This document shows positions 46,959 to 55,012 of a stretch of 64,000 nucleotides of DNA, piece by piece (position 1 is the stretch's first letter; each line of letters opens with the position of its first letter). A program made the translations under genes and the position numbers. This DNA is from Rhizobium sp. Q54 (GTDB taxonomy: Bacteria; Pseudomonadota; Alphaproteobacteria; Micropepsales; Micropepsaceae), in contig CAMAPL010000013.1 of NCBI GenBank assembly GCA_945860165.1, forward strand, positions 1 to 64,000, written 5' to 3'. The notes under the pieces were generated by a model. It was not told where the DNA came from. It searched no databases and saw only the letters and a list, made by a program, of their open reading frames with translations.

Positions 46959-48578
46959 CTACTGTTTCTGGGCGAAATCCAGCATGGCCAGCGCGATTTC
47001 CCGCTCGCCCATCACCACCTTGCTGGCGCCATGCGACAGCAGATGGTCGACCTCGGCGTCGAAATGGGCCCGCGCCACGATGGGCAATCCGGGATTGGCG
47101 CGGCGCGCCTGCTGCACGATCTGGCCCGCCTCAAAGGCTTCGGGAATGGCGACAAACAGCAGCTTGGCCGCGCCCAGATTGGCCGCTGCCAGCACATCCT
47201 CCTTAGCGGCATTGCCCCGAATATGTTCGAGGCCCGGATCACCCACCGCGCCTTCTTCCACCACCAGCAGCGGCATGGTGCCCTTGATGCCGTAGGCAAT
47301 AAGCTTGCCGACACGGCCATAGCCCACCAGCACGGCATGGCCGGTCAGCCGGGTCGGCTCGGGCGCGGGACGCGGCATATCCGGCGCCGGGGGGACATTG
47401 GGCGAGGCTTCGCGCTTAGCCGCCAGCGCAAACAGCAGCGGATTGAGCAGAATGGAGAGAATGGAGGCGCCTAGTATGAGATCGCGCGCGGCTTCCGACA
47501 GCAGGCCCAGCCCGATGCCGAGATCGGCCAAGATGAAAGAGAATTCGCCGATCTGCGCCAGGCTGATCGAAATGGTGACGGCGCTGGTGCTTTTCACCCC
47601 GAACAGCCGCAGCAGCAGATAACAGGCCGCGCCGCCCACCAAGACAATGCCGAACGTTGCGGCCAGCGCCAGCGGTTCGTTCAGCACCACGCGCGGGTTG
47701 AACAGCATGCCGACCGAAACAAAGAACAGCACCGCAAAGGCGTCACGCAGCGGTAGGGATTCTTCGGCCGCGCGCTGCGACAGCGCCGACCCCGCCAGGA
47801 TCATGCCGGCGAAGAAGGCGCCTAGCGCGATGGAGACGCCGAACAGCATCGCCGCGCCGAACGCCACGCCCAGCGCCACCGACAGGACCGCAAGCCGGAA
47901 CAACTCGCGGCTACCGGTGTGGGCGATGTAATGCAGCATGGCGGGAATGACCCGCCGACCGACGAGCAGCATCAGGCCCGCGAAAAGCGCCAGCTTGCCG
48001 AAGGTGAGGCCCAGACTCTTGGCCAGGACCATCATGTTGATGTCGCCGCCTTTCAGCATGGCGGCGATGGGCGGCAGCAACACCAGCACCAGCACCACCT
48101 GCAGGTCCTGCACCACCAGCCAGCCGATGGCGACCTTGCCGCGTCTGGTTTCCATCAACCGGCGGTCCTGCAGGGCGCGCATCACCACCACGGTGGAGGC
48201 GACCGAAAGACAGAGACCGAACACCAGCCCCTGCGCCAGCGGCCAGCCCAGCAACATGCTGGCGCCGACGCCCAGCGCGGTGACGGCCGCCATCTGCAGG
48301 GCCGCGCCAGGGATGACGATGCCTTTGACCTCCAGTAGGTCGCGCGGCTTGAAATGCAGGCCAACGCCGAACATCAAAAGGATCACCCCGACATCGGCGA
48401 GTTGCAGTGCCAGGTTGGTGTCGGCGATGAAACCGGGGGTGAACGGGCCGATCATGACCCCGGCCAGCAGATAGCCGACCAAGGGCGGCAGCTTCAGGCG
48501 CAGCGCCGCGGTGCCCATCACAAAGGCCAGGCCCAAGCCCACGACGAGAATAGCGATCAGAGGCGACATTTCATGCAT
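46959..48578 (-). CDS. KefB/YbaL-type cation:proton antiporter with RCK domain
   Basis: A monovalent cation/proton antiporter of the CPA2 family, 539 residues. The first 385 or so form about twelve to thirteen transmembrane helices (LPPLVGYLLAGVMIGPFTPG, then DVGVILLMFGVGLHFKPRDL). The C-terminal 130 residues are an RCK/TrkA-N nucleotide-binding domain (HAVLVGYGRVGKLIAYGIKG). It resembles YbaL more than the glutathione-gated KefC, and the transported ion (probably K+) is inferred. It lies between yebC and ruvC in the same direction. Confidence 0.88.
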   Translation of the reverse strand: MHEMSPLIAILVVGLGLAFVMGTAALRLKLPPLVGYLLAGVMIGPFTPGFIADTNLALQLADVGVILLMFGVGLHFKPRDLLEVKGIVIPGAALQMAAVTALGVGASMLLGWPLAQGLVFGLCLSVASTVVVMRALQDRRLMETRRGKVAIGWLVVQDLQVVLVLVLLPPIAAMLKGGDINMMVLAKSLGLTFGKLALFAGLMLLVGRRVIPAMLHYIAHTGSRELFRLAVLSVALGVAFGAAMLFGVSIALGAFFAGMILAGSALSQRAAEESLPLRDAFAVLFFVSVGMLFNPRVVLNEPLALAATFGIVLVGGAACYLLLRLFGVKSTSAVTISISLAQIGEFSFILADLGIGLGLLSEAARDLILGASILSILLNPLLFALAAKREASPNVPPAPDMPRPAPEPTRLTGHAVLVGYGRVGKLIAYGIKGTMPLLVVEEGAVGDPGLEHIRGNAAKEDVLAAANLGAAKLLFVAIPEAFEAGQIVQQARRANPGLPIVARAHFDAEVDHLLSHGASKVVMGEREIALAMLDFAQKQ

Positions 48579-48740
48579 GGCGCCACTATAGAAAGATAAT
48601 CTGCGCGGTCGGAACGATTATTTGCCTTAAGCCGCTATTTTGGCGCACTTTCCGGCCACTCGCCTGAGCGTCCATACGCTGTCGCTATGGACCGTTCGCC
48701 GCTTTCGCAGGTCCACCAGACCTGCTCACGCAACCGCGGC

Positions 48741-49484
48741 TCATCCAGCGAGTTTGGCCATCAGCGCGTCCGATAACTCATGATTGCCATAAACGTTCTG
48801 GACGTCGTCGTGATCGTCCAGAACCTCCACCAGCTTCATCAGTGTCTCGCCGGTGTCATCGGCCACCGCCACCATGGTCTGCGGCCGCCAGATGATGCCC
48901 GCCGACTGCGGCGCGCCCAGCCTAGCTTCCAGCGCGTCGCGCACGGCCGCAAAACTTTCAATCGAGGTGAGGAATTCATGCGCCTCCGCGGTGGAGACGC
49001 ATTCGTCGGCGCCGGCGTCGAGGGCTGCTTCCAGCATTGCGTCCTCGCTGCCCTTGTCGGCCGGATAGGTGACGGTGCCGGCATGGTCGAACAGGAAGCT
49101 GACCGAGCCGGTTTCCGCCATCGCCCCGCCATATTTGGAGAAGGCGGCACGGACATCTGCACTGGTGCGGTTACGGTTGTCGGTCATGGTTTCGACGATC
49201 AGCGCCACACCGCCGGGGCCGCGCCCCTCATAGCGGATCTCGTCGTAATTCTCGGAATCGCCGCCCACCGCTTTGGCGATGGCGCGCTGGATATTATCCT
49301 TTGGCATGGACTCCGCCTTGGCGGCGAGGATGGCGGTGCGCAGGCGCGGATTGTGCGCCGGATCGGGCATGCCCAGCTTGGCAGCGACCGTGATTTCGCG
49401 GGACAGCTTGGCAAAGAGCTTGGAGCGCTCCTTGTCCTGCTTGCCCTTGCGGAACATGATGTTCTTGAACTGACTGTGACCGGC
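48741..49484 (-). CDS. yebC: YebC/TACO1-family protein
   Basis: A 247-residue protein of the YebC/PmpR family, known as DNA-binding regulators or as a ribosome-associated factor easing translation of proline runs. It starts [25 protein letters not shown], the family signature; the frame upstream to 49553 is not conserved. [10 protein letters not shown]-type and [21 protein letters not shown] motifs are present, and it ends in a short C-terminal domain. A 162-bp gap without features separates it from the antiporter. Confidence 0.95.
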   Translation of the reverse strand, partial: AGHSQFKNIMFRKGKQDKERSKLFAKLSREITVAAKLGMPDPAHNPRLRTAILAAKAESMPKDNIQRAIAKAVGGDSENYDEIRYEGRGPGGVALIVETMTDNRNRTSADVRAAFSKYGGAMAETGSVSFLFDHAGTVTYPADKGSEDAMLEAALDAGADECVSTAEAHEFLTSIESFAAVRDALEARLGAPQSAGIIWRPQTMVAVADDTGETLMKLVEVLDDHDDVQNVYGNHELSDALMAKLAG

Positions 49485-49629
49485 CATTTCGCTTTTCCCT
49501 GTTGGGGGCTGAGATACCGTTCCCGCCCCCCTCTTTTCAAGTCCGCCCGCCAAGGGGCAGGATAGCGGCGATTTTCAGCATCTCTTTCAATTTTTGCATT
49601 TGCAGGCCAATTCATTGCAGGAGAGCCCC

Positions 49630-50121
49630 GTGACCAGCCTGAGCATCGACGCCCTCACCCTTACCCATGTCGCCATCGCCAGCTGACTGGTGATCCTGGA
49701 CCAGATGCTGAAAAACACCATGGCGGGCGGCTGGACCGGCGTCTTCCTCACCACCACGCTTTTGACCAGCATCACCGGCTTTGTCTTCTTCCAGCCCGCC
49801 AATGCGCCGGCCCAGGCGACGGGCGTGGTGGCGCTGCTGGCGCTGGTGCCCACGCTTTATGCCTTATACGTGAAGCACCTCACAGGCCCGTGGCGGCTGG
49901 TCTATGTGATCGGCGCGATGTTCTCGCTCTATCTGAATGTCTTTGTCCTGGTGGTGCAGCTGTTCCAGAAAGTGCCGGTGCTGCAGTCCCTAGCGGGCAA
50001 TCCGCCCGGCGGCTCGGTGTTCGGCGCCGCGCAGGGCGTGGTGCTGATCGCCTTTGTCTGGGCGGGCTGGCGGGCCGCCGAACGCTTCCGCCTCCTGATC
50101 GCCGTCGCGGTGGTCACATGA
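49630..50121 (+). pseudogene. Small polytopic membrane protein gene with an in-frame TGA at codon 19
   Basis: A strong ribosome binding site (GGAGAG, five bases) precedes GTG 49630, and the first 18 codons (TSLSIDALTLTHVAIAS) look like the normal N-terminus of a four-helix membrane protein. TGA at 49684 then interrupts the frame. It reopens at once and continues intact for 143 codons (GWTGVFLTTTLLTSITGFVFF, VYVIGAMFSLYLNVFVLVVQL) to a TGA that overlaps the next start. Several codons of the first helix also seem to be missing. Re-initiation at GTG 49690 is possible. The function is unknown. Confidence 0.65.
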
Positions 50122-50993
50122 AACGCTTTGCTTTCGCCGCCGCCTTGGTCCTGACGTGCGGCGACGTACAATCTGCGCCCGATCCCTTCGCCCAGACGCG
50201 GCTGGAATGGAACAAGCCGCTAAAGCCGTTTCACGTGATCGGCAATATTTATTATGTCGGCGCTGCCGGCGTCAGCGCCTTCCTGATCACCACGCCTCAG
50301 TGCCATATCGTCACCGACGGCGCGCTGCCGGAATCGGCGCCGCTGATCGAGGCCAATATCAAGGCGCAGGGCTTCAAGCTGTCGGACGTGAAAAACCTGC
50401 TCAACAGTCACGCCCATTTCGACCATTCCGGCAGCTTGGCGCGGCTCAAGCAGGTGAGCGGCGCCAGGCTGGTTGCCAGCACGGCGGACAAGCCGATCCT
50501 GAAAAGCGGCCATATCAGTTTTGGTCCTGCGGCCAATGCCGATTCCATACCGGTGAAAGTGGACCAAGTGGTCGCGGATGGAGGAACGGTGTCGCTGGGC
50601 GGCGTCACCCTCACCGCCAATGTCACCTCCGGTCACACGCCGGGCTGCACCACCTGGACGATGAATTTTCGCGACGGCAATGTGACGCGAAAGGTGATGT
50701 TCTTCTGTTCCATAAGCGTGGCGGGCAATCCGCTGATCGGCAACAAGCATTTTCCCGGCATCGTGCAGGCCTATCGCACCAGCTTCGCGCGGCTGAAGAC
50801 GATGCAGGCCGACATCTTCCTGGCGCCGCACGGCGCACAGTTCCGGATGGAGGGAAAACTGGCCATGGTGAAACCGGGTGCGGCCAATCCCTTCATCGAT
50901 ACCGGCGAACTGCCCCGCTTTATCGTCAAGGCGGAAATAGACTTCGACGCCGAACTGGCCCGCCAGCAGGCCAGCGCACCGCCCAAAATCTGA
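50118..50993 (+). CDS. Subclass B3 metallo-beta-lactamase-like hydrolase
   Basis: A 291-residue secreted zinc hydrolase with a signal peptide of about 19 residues (FAFAAALVLTCGDVQSA). The fold's zinc ligands are all present: SHAHFDHSG supplies His98, His100, Asp102 and His103; GHTPGCTTW supplies His173; APHGAQF supplies His238. The HxHxDH plus PGHTPG-type spacing and the N-terminal WNKPLKPFHVIGNIYYVG match subclass B3 beta-lactamases rather than glyoxalase II or AHL lactonases. It starts in the stop codon of the preceding interrupted gene (ATGA). Activity on beta-lactams is inferred from family only. Confidence 0.85.
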   Translation: MKRFAFAAALVLTCGDVQSAPDPFAQTRLEWNKPLKPFHVIGNIYYVGAAGVSAFLITTPQCHIVTDGALPESAPLIEANIKAQGFKLSDVKNLLNSHAHFDHSGSLARLKQVSGARLVASTADKPILKSGHISFGPAANADSIPVKVDQVVADGGTVSLGGVTLTANVTSGHTPGCTTWTMNFRDGNVTRKVMFFCSISVAGNPLIGNKHFPGIVQAYRTSFARLKTMQADIFLAPHGAQFRMEGKLAMVKPGAANPFIDTGELPRFIVKAEIDFDAELARQQASAPPKI

Positions 50994-51026
50994 AAGCGCC
51001 TGCGACAGAAGGCGCGCAGTTGTGCC

Positions 51027-51055
51027 TTGACATTAATTTAGAATGTTTCTAAGTA
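51027..51055 (+). promoter_or_regulatory. ahpC promoter overlapped by an Irr-like (ICE) box
   Basis: TTGACA (51027-51032), 17 bp and TAAGTA (51050-51055) form the promoter. The spacer and -10 contain TTTAGAATGTTTCTAAG (51037-51053), a near-perfect palindrome TTTAGAA-TGT-TTCTAA. This closely resembles the iron control element bound by the heme-responsive regulator Irr in alphaproteobacteria. Its placement over the -10 box suggests repression. Confidence 0.6.
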
Positions 51056-51087
51056 TTGTTCGCATAAAAACGGCTTTGGAGTAAGAA

Positions 51088-51630
51088 ATGCTGACGATTG
51101 GCGACAAATTTCCTGATTTCACGGTAACGGGCGTGGTGTCGGCCGACCCGAATACCGCTTTCCAGCCCTTCAACCAGGACAGCGACAAGGGCAAGTGGAA
51201 GCTGGTCTTCTTCTGGCCGAAGGACTTCACCTTTGTCTGCCCGACCGAGATCGCCGGCTTTGGCAAGCTCAAGTCCGATTTCGCGGACCGCGACACCGTC
51301 ATTTACGGCGTCTCGACCGACAGTGAGTTCGTCCACCTCGCCTGGCGCCAGAACCATGCCGACCTCAAGACCCTGCCCTTCGCCATGCTGGCGGACACCA
51401 ACCGCCGTCTTTCCAAGATGCTGGGCATTCTTGACGACGAGGCCGGTGTCGCCAAGCGCGCCACCTTCCTGGTCGATCCCGACGGCATCATCCGCTTCGT
51501 CTATGTCACCGACATGAGCGTCGGCCGCAATCCGGCCGAAGTGCTGCGGGTGCTAGACGCGCTGCAGACCGACGAACTCTGCCCCTGCAACTGGCAGAAG
51601 GGCGAGGACGTCATCAAAACTGCCGCTTAG
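51088..51630 (+). CDS. ahpC: Alkyl hydroperoxide reductase C-type peroxiredoxin
   Basis: A typical 2-Cys peroxiredoxin that reduces peroxides. The 180-residue protein has its peroxidatic Cys51 in FTFVCPTE and resolving Cys165 in DELCPCNW. The AhpE/AhpC-like segment TFLVDPDGIIRFVYVTDMSVGRN is visible. GGAG precedes the ATG by seven bases. It is followed by a terminator and then ahpD, so AhpD is the probable reductant-side partner, as in systems lacking AhpF. An Irr-like operator overlies its promoter. Confidence 0.95.
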   Translation: MLTIGDKFPDFTVTGVVSADPNTAFQPFNQDSDKGKWKLVFFWPKDFTFVCPTEIAGFGKLKSDFADRDTVIYGVSTDSEFVHLAWRQNHADLKTLPFAMLADTNRRLSKMLGILDDEAGVAKRATFLVDPDGIIRFVYVTDMSVGRNPAEVLRVLDALQTDELCPCNWQKGEDVIKTAA

Positions 51631-51688
51631 TGAATTGATGAACTGACGCTCCGCACCCTGCCCCCCCGACCCCGGCGGAGCATGCTTA

Positions 51689-51721
51689 CCCTCATCCCCA
51701 AAAGGGATGAGGGTCTTTTTT
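51689..51721 (+). terminator. Rho-independent terminator between ahpC and ahpD
   Basis: A perfect 10-bp stem CCCTCATCCC (51689-51698)/GGGATGAGGG (51704-51713) with loop CAAAA, followed by TCTTTTTT. It lies 58 bp after the ahpC stop and ends 13 bp before the ahpD start, so ahpD is probably expressed by partial readthrough, at a lower level than ahpC. Confidence 0.88.
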
Positions 51722-51734
51722 GAGAGATTTTGCG

Positions 51735-52304
51735 ATGTCGATCGAAGCCCTGAAGCACGCCTTGCCCGAATATGCCAAGGACCTGAAGCTCAATCTGTCC
51801 TCACTGGCGAGCGAGAGCCTGCTCACAAAGCAGCAGCGCGGCGGCACCTTCATCGCCTGCGCCCTGGCATCGCGCGAACGCACCGTCACCAGCGCCATTC
51901 TCAGCGAATTCGCGCCACATCTGTCGCCCGAGGCGCTGACCGCCGCCCGCGCCGCCGCCGCCATCATGGCGATGAACAATATCTATTACCGCTTCACCCA
52001 TCTGGCCTCGGCGCCGGACTACAAGACCCTGCCGGCGCGACTGCGCATGAACGTCATCGCCAAGCCCGGCGTCGACAAGGTGGATTTTGAGCTGTGGTGC
52101 CTGGCGGTGTCAGCCATCAATGGCTGCGGCGTCTGCATCGACAGCCATGAGAAAATCCTGCGCGAAGCCAGCCTGTCCCCCGAGCAGATACAGGCGGCGG
52201 TGCGCATCGCCGCCACCGTGCACGGCGTCGCCGCCACGCTGGATGGCGAGGCGCACAGCGCCGACCTGCCGCTTAACACGGTCGCGGCCCATGAAAAAAT
52301 GTAA
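51735..52304 (+). CDS. ahpD: AhpD-type alkylhydroperoxidase
   Basis: A carboxymuconolactone-decarboxylase-fold protein that reduces AhpC. It is 189 residues from [13 protein letters not shown]; an upstream in-frame TTG overlaps the terminator. The active site is [13 protein letters not shown] with Cys131, Cys134 and the proton-relay His138. The domain is duplicated internally, as in mycobacterial AhpD. Its 3' end overlaps the open frame of the degraded dioxygenase on the other strand. Confidence 0.93.
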   Translation: MSIEALKHALPEYAKDLKLNLSSLASESLLTKQQRGGTFIACALASRERTVTSAILSEFAPHLSPEALTAARAAAAIMAMNNIYYRFTHLASAPDYKTLPARLRMNVIAKPGVDKVDFELWCLAVSAINGCGVCIDSHEKILREASLSPEQIQAAVRIAATVHGVAATLDGEAHSADLPLNTVAAHEKM

Positions 52305-53008
52305 ACATCAATTCGCAAGGATCCGAAGGTCGCGCCGCTATGAAGCCGCACGGTCTTCGCTTTTTCGCCGCCCGCGCCCAGTGCAACAAACAGCGGCATG
52401 AAATGGTCTTCGGTGGGCTGCGCCAACGCGGTATGCGGCGCCAGCTTGCGATAATCCGCAGGGGCGGCTTCATCGCCTGCCATCAGTTTTTCATGCATCC
52501 AGTCCGAAAATTCGCGCGACCAATCCGGTTCCGGCGCGCCAAGCGGCGCGATGCGACGCAGGTTATGAACGAAGCCGCCGGTGCCGATCACCAGCACATC
52601 ATCCAGGCGCAAGGCGGCGATGCTGCGGCACAGCGCGATGTGAGGCGCCGCGCCCAGATGGCGTTGCACCGACAATTGCACCACCGGGACATCGGCACCC
52701 GGATACATCAGCATCAACGGCGCCCAGGTTCCGTGATCCAGCCCGCGTTGCGCGTCCAGCGTGCCGCCGGTCAGCGCGGCAACCTGCCGCGCCAAGCGCG
52801 CATCGCCGGGCGCGTGATAGCGAAGATCGTACAGGGCCGGCGCAAAGCCGCCGAAATCATGGACGGTGTCGTTCACCGCCACACTGTTCGCCTGCGGCGC
52901 GGTGGTGTCCCAATGCGGCGACACGGCGAGGGGCTTGCCGATCTGCTGTCCCAGCCCGCGCAGGAAATCGCGGGCCGGCACATCATCAAATGGCAGGCTG
53001 GGCGCAGT
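52295..53008 (-). pseudogene. Truncated DODA/LigB-type extradiol dioxygenase (YgiD-like)
   Basis: The conserved part reads PSLPFDDVPARDFLRGLG, then HWDTTAPQ, HDFGGFAPALYDLRYHAPGD, RGLDHGTWAPLMLMYPGADV, VIGTGGFVHNLR, HTALAQPTEDHFMPL and [11 protein letters not shown]. These match zinc- or iron-dependent 4,5-DOPA dioxygenase-like enzymes over their full length except the first dozen or so residues. In frame, the segment just before PSLP is a TGA (53009-53011), so the start codon and the SHG zinc-ligand histidine are absent. The normal stop is also gone and the frame runs to 52019, antisense to ahpD. It is probably non-functional. Confidence 0.7.
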
Positions 53009-53021
53009 TCAACTGCGGCGC

Positions 53022-53831
53022 TTACAGTTCCGGCACGGCCTGTTTCAGGCGGCCGCCGACGCGTACCGGCTCGATCCGCGTCGCAAGCCCCTTGGGCCCG
53101 GTCTGCACGAAGACGCCGCACAGCGTGGCGGGGCCGGTGGCGGGCGAAAAACGCTGGCTGGACATTTTGCGGGTGAAGCGCTGCAGCGGCTCGGCCTTGT
53201 CCATGCCGATCACGGAATCATAATCGGCGCAGGCCCCAGCATCGGTCTGATACGCGGTGCCGCCCGGAAAAATCTGCGCATCCCCGGTCGGAACATGCTG
53301 GTGCGTACCCACCACAAGACTGGCGCGGCTGTCGCAGAAATGGCCCATCGCCATTTTCTCCGACGTGGCTTCTGCGTGCACATCCACGACAATGGCGTCG
53401 GCGCCCTCGCCCAGTGGGCAGGCGTTCAACTCCCTGTCCACCGCCGCGAAAGGATCGTCCAGCGCATCCATGAAGACGCGGCCCATCACATTGACCACCA
53501 GAACGCTGCCGGCGGGCGTCTGATAGAGATTGGCACCGCGACCCGGCGTGCCCTTGGGGTAGTTGGCGGGCCGCAGGATGCGGTCTTCGCCATCGATGTA
53601 AGTGAGGATTTCCTTCTGGTCGGCCCAGTGATTGCCGGTGGAGATCACATCGATCCCCATGCCGAAGAATTCTTCGGCGATGACGCGGGTCAGGCCAAAG
53701 CCGCCGGCCGCATTCTCACCATTGGCGATGACGAAATCGAGCTTCAACCGATCCCGCAGGCGCGGCAGTTCCACATGCGCCACGTCGCGCCCCGGCTTGC
53801 CGATAATGTCGCCCAAGAAAAGAATGTTCAT
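53022..53831 (-). CDS. YmdB/TIGR00282-family metallophosphoesterase
   Basis: A 269-residue dinuclear-metal phosphodiesterase-like protein; characterised family members hydrolyse cyclic nucleotides. Metal-binding motifs are visible: LFLGDIIGKPGRD, IANGENAAGG, STGNHWADQKE, VDVHAEATSEKMAMG and VVGTHQHVPTGDAQIFPGG. The ATG at 53831 overlaps the stop of the cyclo-ligase gene (TGATG). The truncated dioxygenase begins 13 bp downstream. Confidence 0.9.
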   Translation of the reverse strand: MNILFLGDIIGKPGRDVAHVELPRLRDRLKLDFVIANGENAAGGFGLTRVIAEEFFGMGIDVISTGNHWADQKEILTYIDGEDRILRPANYPKGTPGRGANLYQTPAGSVLVVNVMGRVFMDALDDPFAAVDRELNACPLGEGADAIVVDVHAEATSEKMAMGHFCDSRASLVVGTHQHVPTGDAQIFPGGTAYQTDAGACADYDSVIGMDKAEPLQRFTRKMSSQRFSPATGPATLCGVFVQTGPKGLATRIEPVRVGGRLKQAVPEL

Positions 53832-54376
53832 CAAAAATGCCTGATACCCTGCTCGGTAAGGACCATGACGAGGGTCCTATCATGCGCTTCGTGCGGAATC
53901 GAGGCGACTTCCTGCCCCGCATAGGCGATGCCGATGGCCGGGACATCCAGCAGCGCAAGCGTGCGGTCATAGAAACCGCCGCCATAGCCCAGCCGGTGGC
54001 CGGATGCGTCAAAGGCCAGCAGCGGCACCAGCAGGACAGCGGGTGTGACGCGCGACCATATGGCCAGCGGCTCATGAATGCCGAAGATGCTGGGCGCCAG
54101 CACGCCATCGTCCGGCACGCGGTGGAAATCCAGCGGCTGGCCTTTGGCGCTCACGCGCGGGAAGGCAATAGGAAACCCCATTTCCACCAGCCGCTCCAGC
54201 AGCAGATGCGGATCGGCTTCCTCGGGCAAGGCATGATAACCGCCGATGATCGCGCCCTTCGCGATCGGCAGGCTTTCGGCATGTCGCGCGATCGCGTGCG
54301 CGAAACCGGCATGGACCAGCGTCTTGCGCGTTTCGCGCGCGATATAACGAAGCTCGGATTTTTCCTGCGATGTCAT
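53831..54376 (-). CDS. 5-formyltetrahydrofolate cyclo-ligase
   Basis: Converts 5-formyl-THF to methenyl-THF with ATP (MTHFS, YgfA). The 181-residue protein has the substrate region IIGGYHALPEEADPHLLL, then VLLVPLLAFDASGHRLGYGGGFYDRTL, the family ATP/folate signature. It lies downstream of 6S RNA and zapA on the same strand, a gene order conserved between gamma- and alphaproteobacteria. It overlaps the metallophosphoesterase gene by one base. Confidence 0.92.
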   Translation of the reverse strand: MTSQEKSELRYIARETRKTLVHAGFAHAIARHAESLPIAKGAIIGGYHALPEEADPHLLLERLVEMGFPIAFPRVSAKGQPLDFHRVPDDGVLAPSIFGIHEPLAIWSRVTPAVLLVPLLAFDASGHRLGYGGGFYDRTLALLDVPAIGIAYAGQEVASIPHEAHDRTLVMVLTEQGIRHF

Positions 54377-54444
54377 GGCCCACCAGGTGAAGGATACGCC
54401 GGCGCGTCAAGATGATCTGTCTTGGAATTGTGGATGGGATCACC

Positions 54445-54473
54445 TGGGTGGCCCGCATTCGCGGGCCATGACA
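54445..54473. repeat. REP-like palindrome downstream of 6S RNA
   Basis: GGTGGCCCGC, a short loop and GCGGGCCATGACAG repeat almost exactly the unit at 22226-22255 between ilvH and ilvC. It lies between the 6S RNA 3' end and the cyclo-ligase start. Confidence 0.7.
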
Positions 54474-54490
54474 GTCCTGAAAATGAAAGT

Positions 54491-54650
54491 GGACGGTACC
54501 GTATTCGCCGTTGGTATCGGATCTCATGGGCCTGCAAGTGCAGGTGGGCGTCGTATGTCCGGAACCACGGCTCCAGCCAGGAACAACTCCCGATGAGTAC
54601 AATTAAGGCCCCTGGGCATCGCAACCTGACGCGCGAGACAGTGACCGTCC
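54491..54650 (-). ncRNA. ssrS: 6S RNA
   Basis: A 160-nt gene on the minus strand between zapA and the formyl-THF cyclo-ligase gene, the classical 6S RNA location. Its ends pair perfectly: GGACGGT (54644-54650) with ACCGTCC (54491-54497), forming the closing stem. The 3' half contains CATACGACGCCCACCTGCA followed by CTTGCAGG, a hairpin-bearing block like the conserved ACGAC/CACC region of 6S RNAs. The middle can form the long interrupted helix around an open bubble that mimics promoter DNA. The role, sequestering sigma-70 RNA polymerase, is known for the family. The ends are inferred from pairing. Confidence 0.75.
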
Positions 54651-54659
54651 GCCTCTAAC

Positions 54660-55007
54660 TTAGGCGTGCGCAAGCCTTGCTGCAATGTCTTCAAGTCTTT
54701 TGGCAGCGCTTTCCAGCGCATCGGCCGCGTCACTTTCGGCCTGTTCCGCCCGCAAATGGAGATTTCTTCTCTCATCGTCACTCGCGGAACCTGTGCCGAG
54801 CTTACCGGTTATCTCCTGATTTTGGTCGGCGATCAGCAGCGCCGCCATCAGCATCATGCGGGTATCGCCCACCTGGCCGACCGAACCCAGAACTTCGCGC
54901 ACCTTGGCATCGACCTGGGCAGCGAGGACCTTGAGATGCTCTTCCTCGCCCTCATCGCAGGCGATGGTATAGGCGCGTCCGTTCACCATGACATTGACCA
55001 ACGGCAT
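54660..55007 (-). CDS. zapA: Cell division protein ZapA
   Basis: An FtsZ-bundling protein at the divisome. The 115-residue protein begins MPLVNVMVNGRAYTIACDEGEEEHLK, a typical ZapA head. The globular part ends near RMMLMAALLIADQNQE, and the Glu/Ala-rich C-terminal helix forms the coiled-coil dimer. It lies 10 bp upstream of 6S RNA and 5 bp after a small coiled-coil gene that probably acts with it. Confidence 0.9.
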   Translation of the reverse strand: MPLVNVMVNGRAYTIACDEGEEEHLKVLAAQVDAKVREVLGSVGQVGDTRMMLMAALLIADQNQEITGKLGTGSASDDERRNLHLRAEQAESDAADALESAAKRLEDIAARLAHA

Positions 55008-55012
55008 GATCT

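Noticed and set aside
49684-49686. TGA as selenocysteine codon in the membrane-protein gene
   Set aside because: It lies in a predicted transmembrane helix with no selenoprotein family context and no recognised SECIS hairpin.
52019-52294. C-terminal extension of the dioxygenase as a genuine domain
   Set aside because: It is the antisense frame of ahpD, rich in Ser/Ala/Arg, and the family normally ends about where the extension begins.
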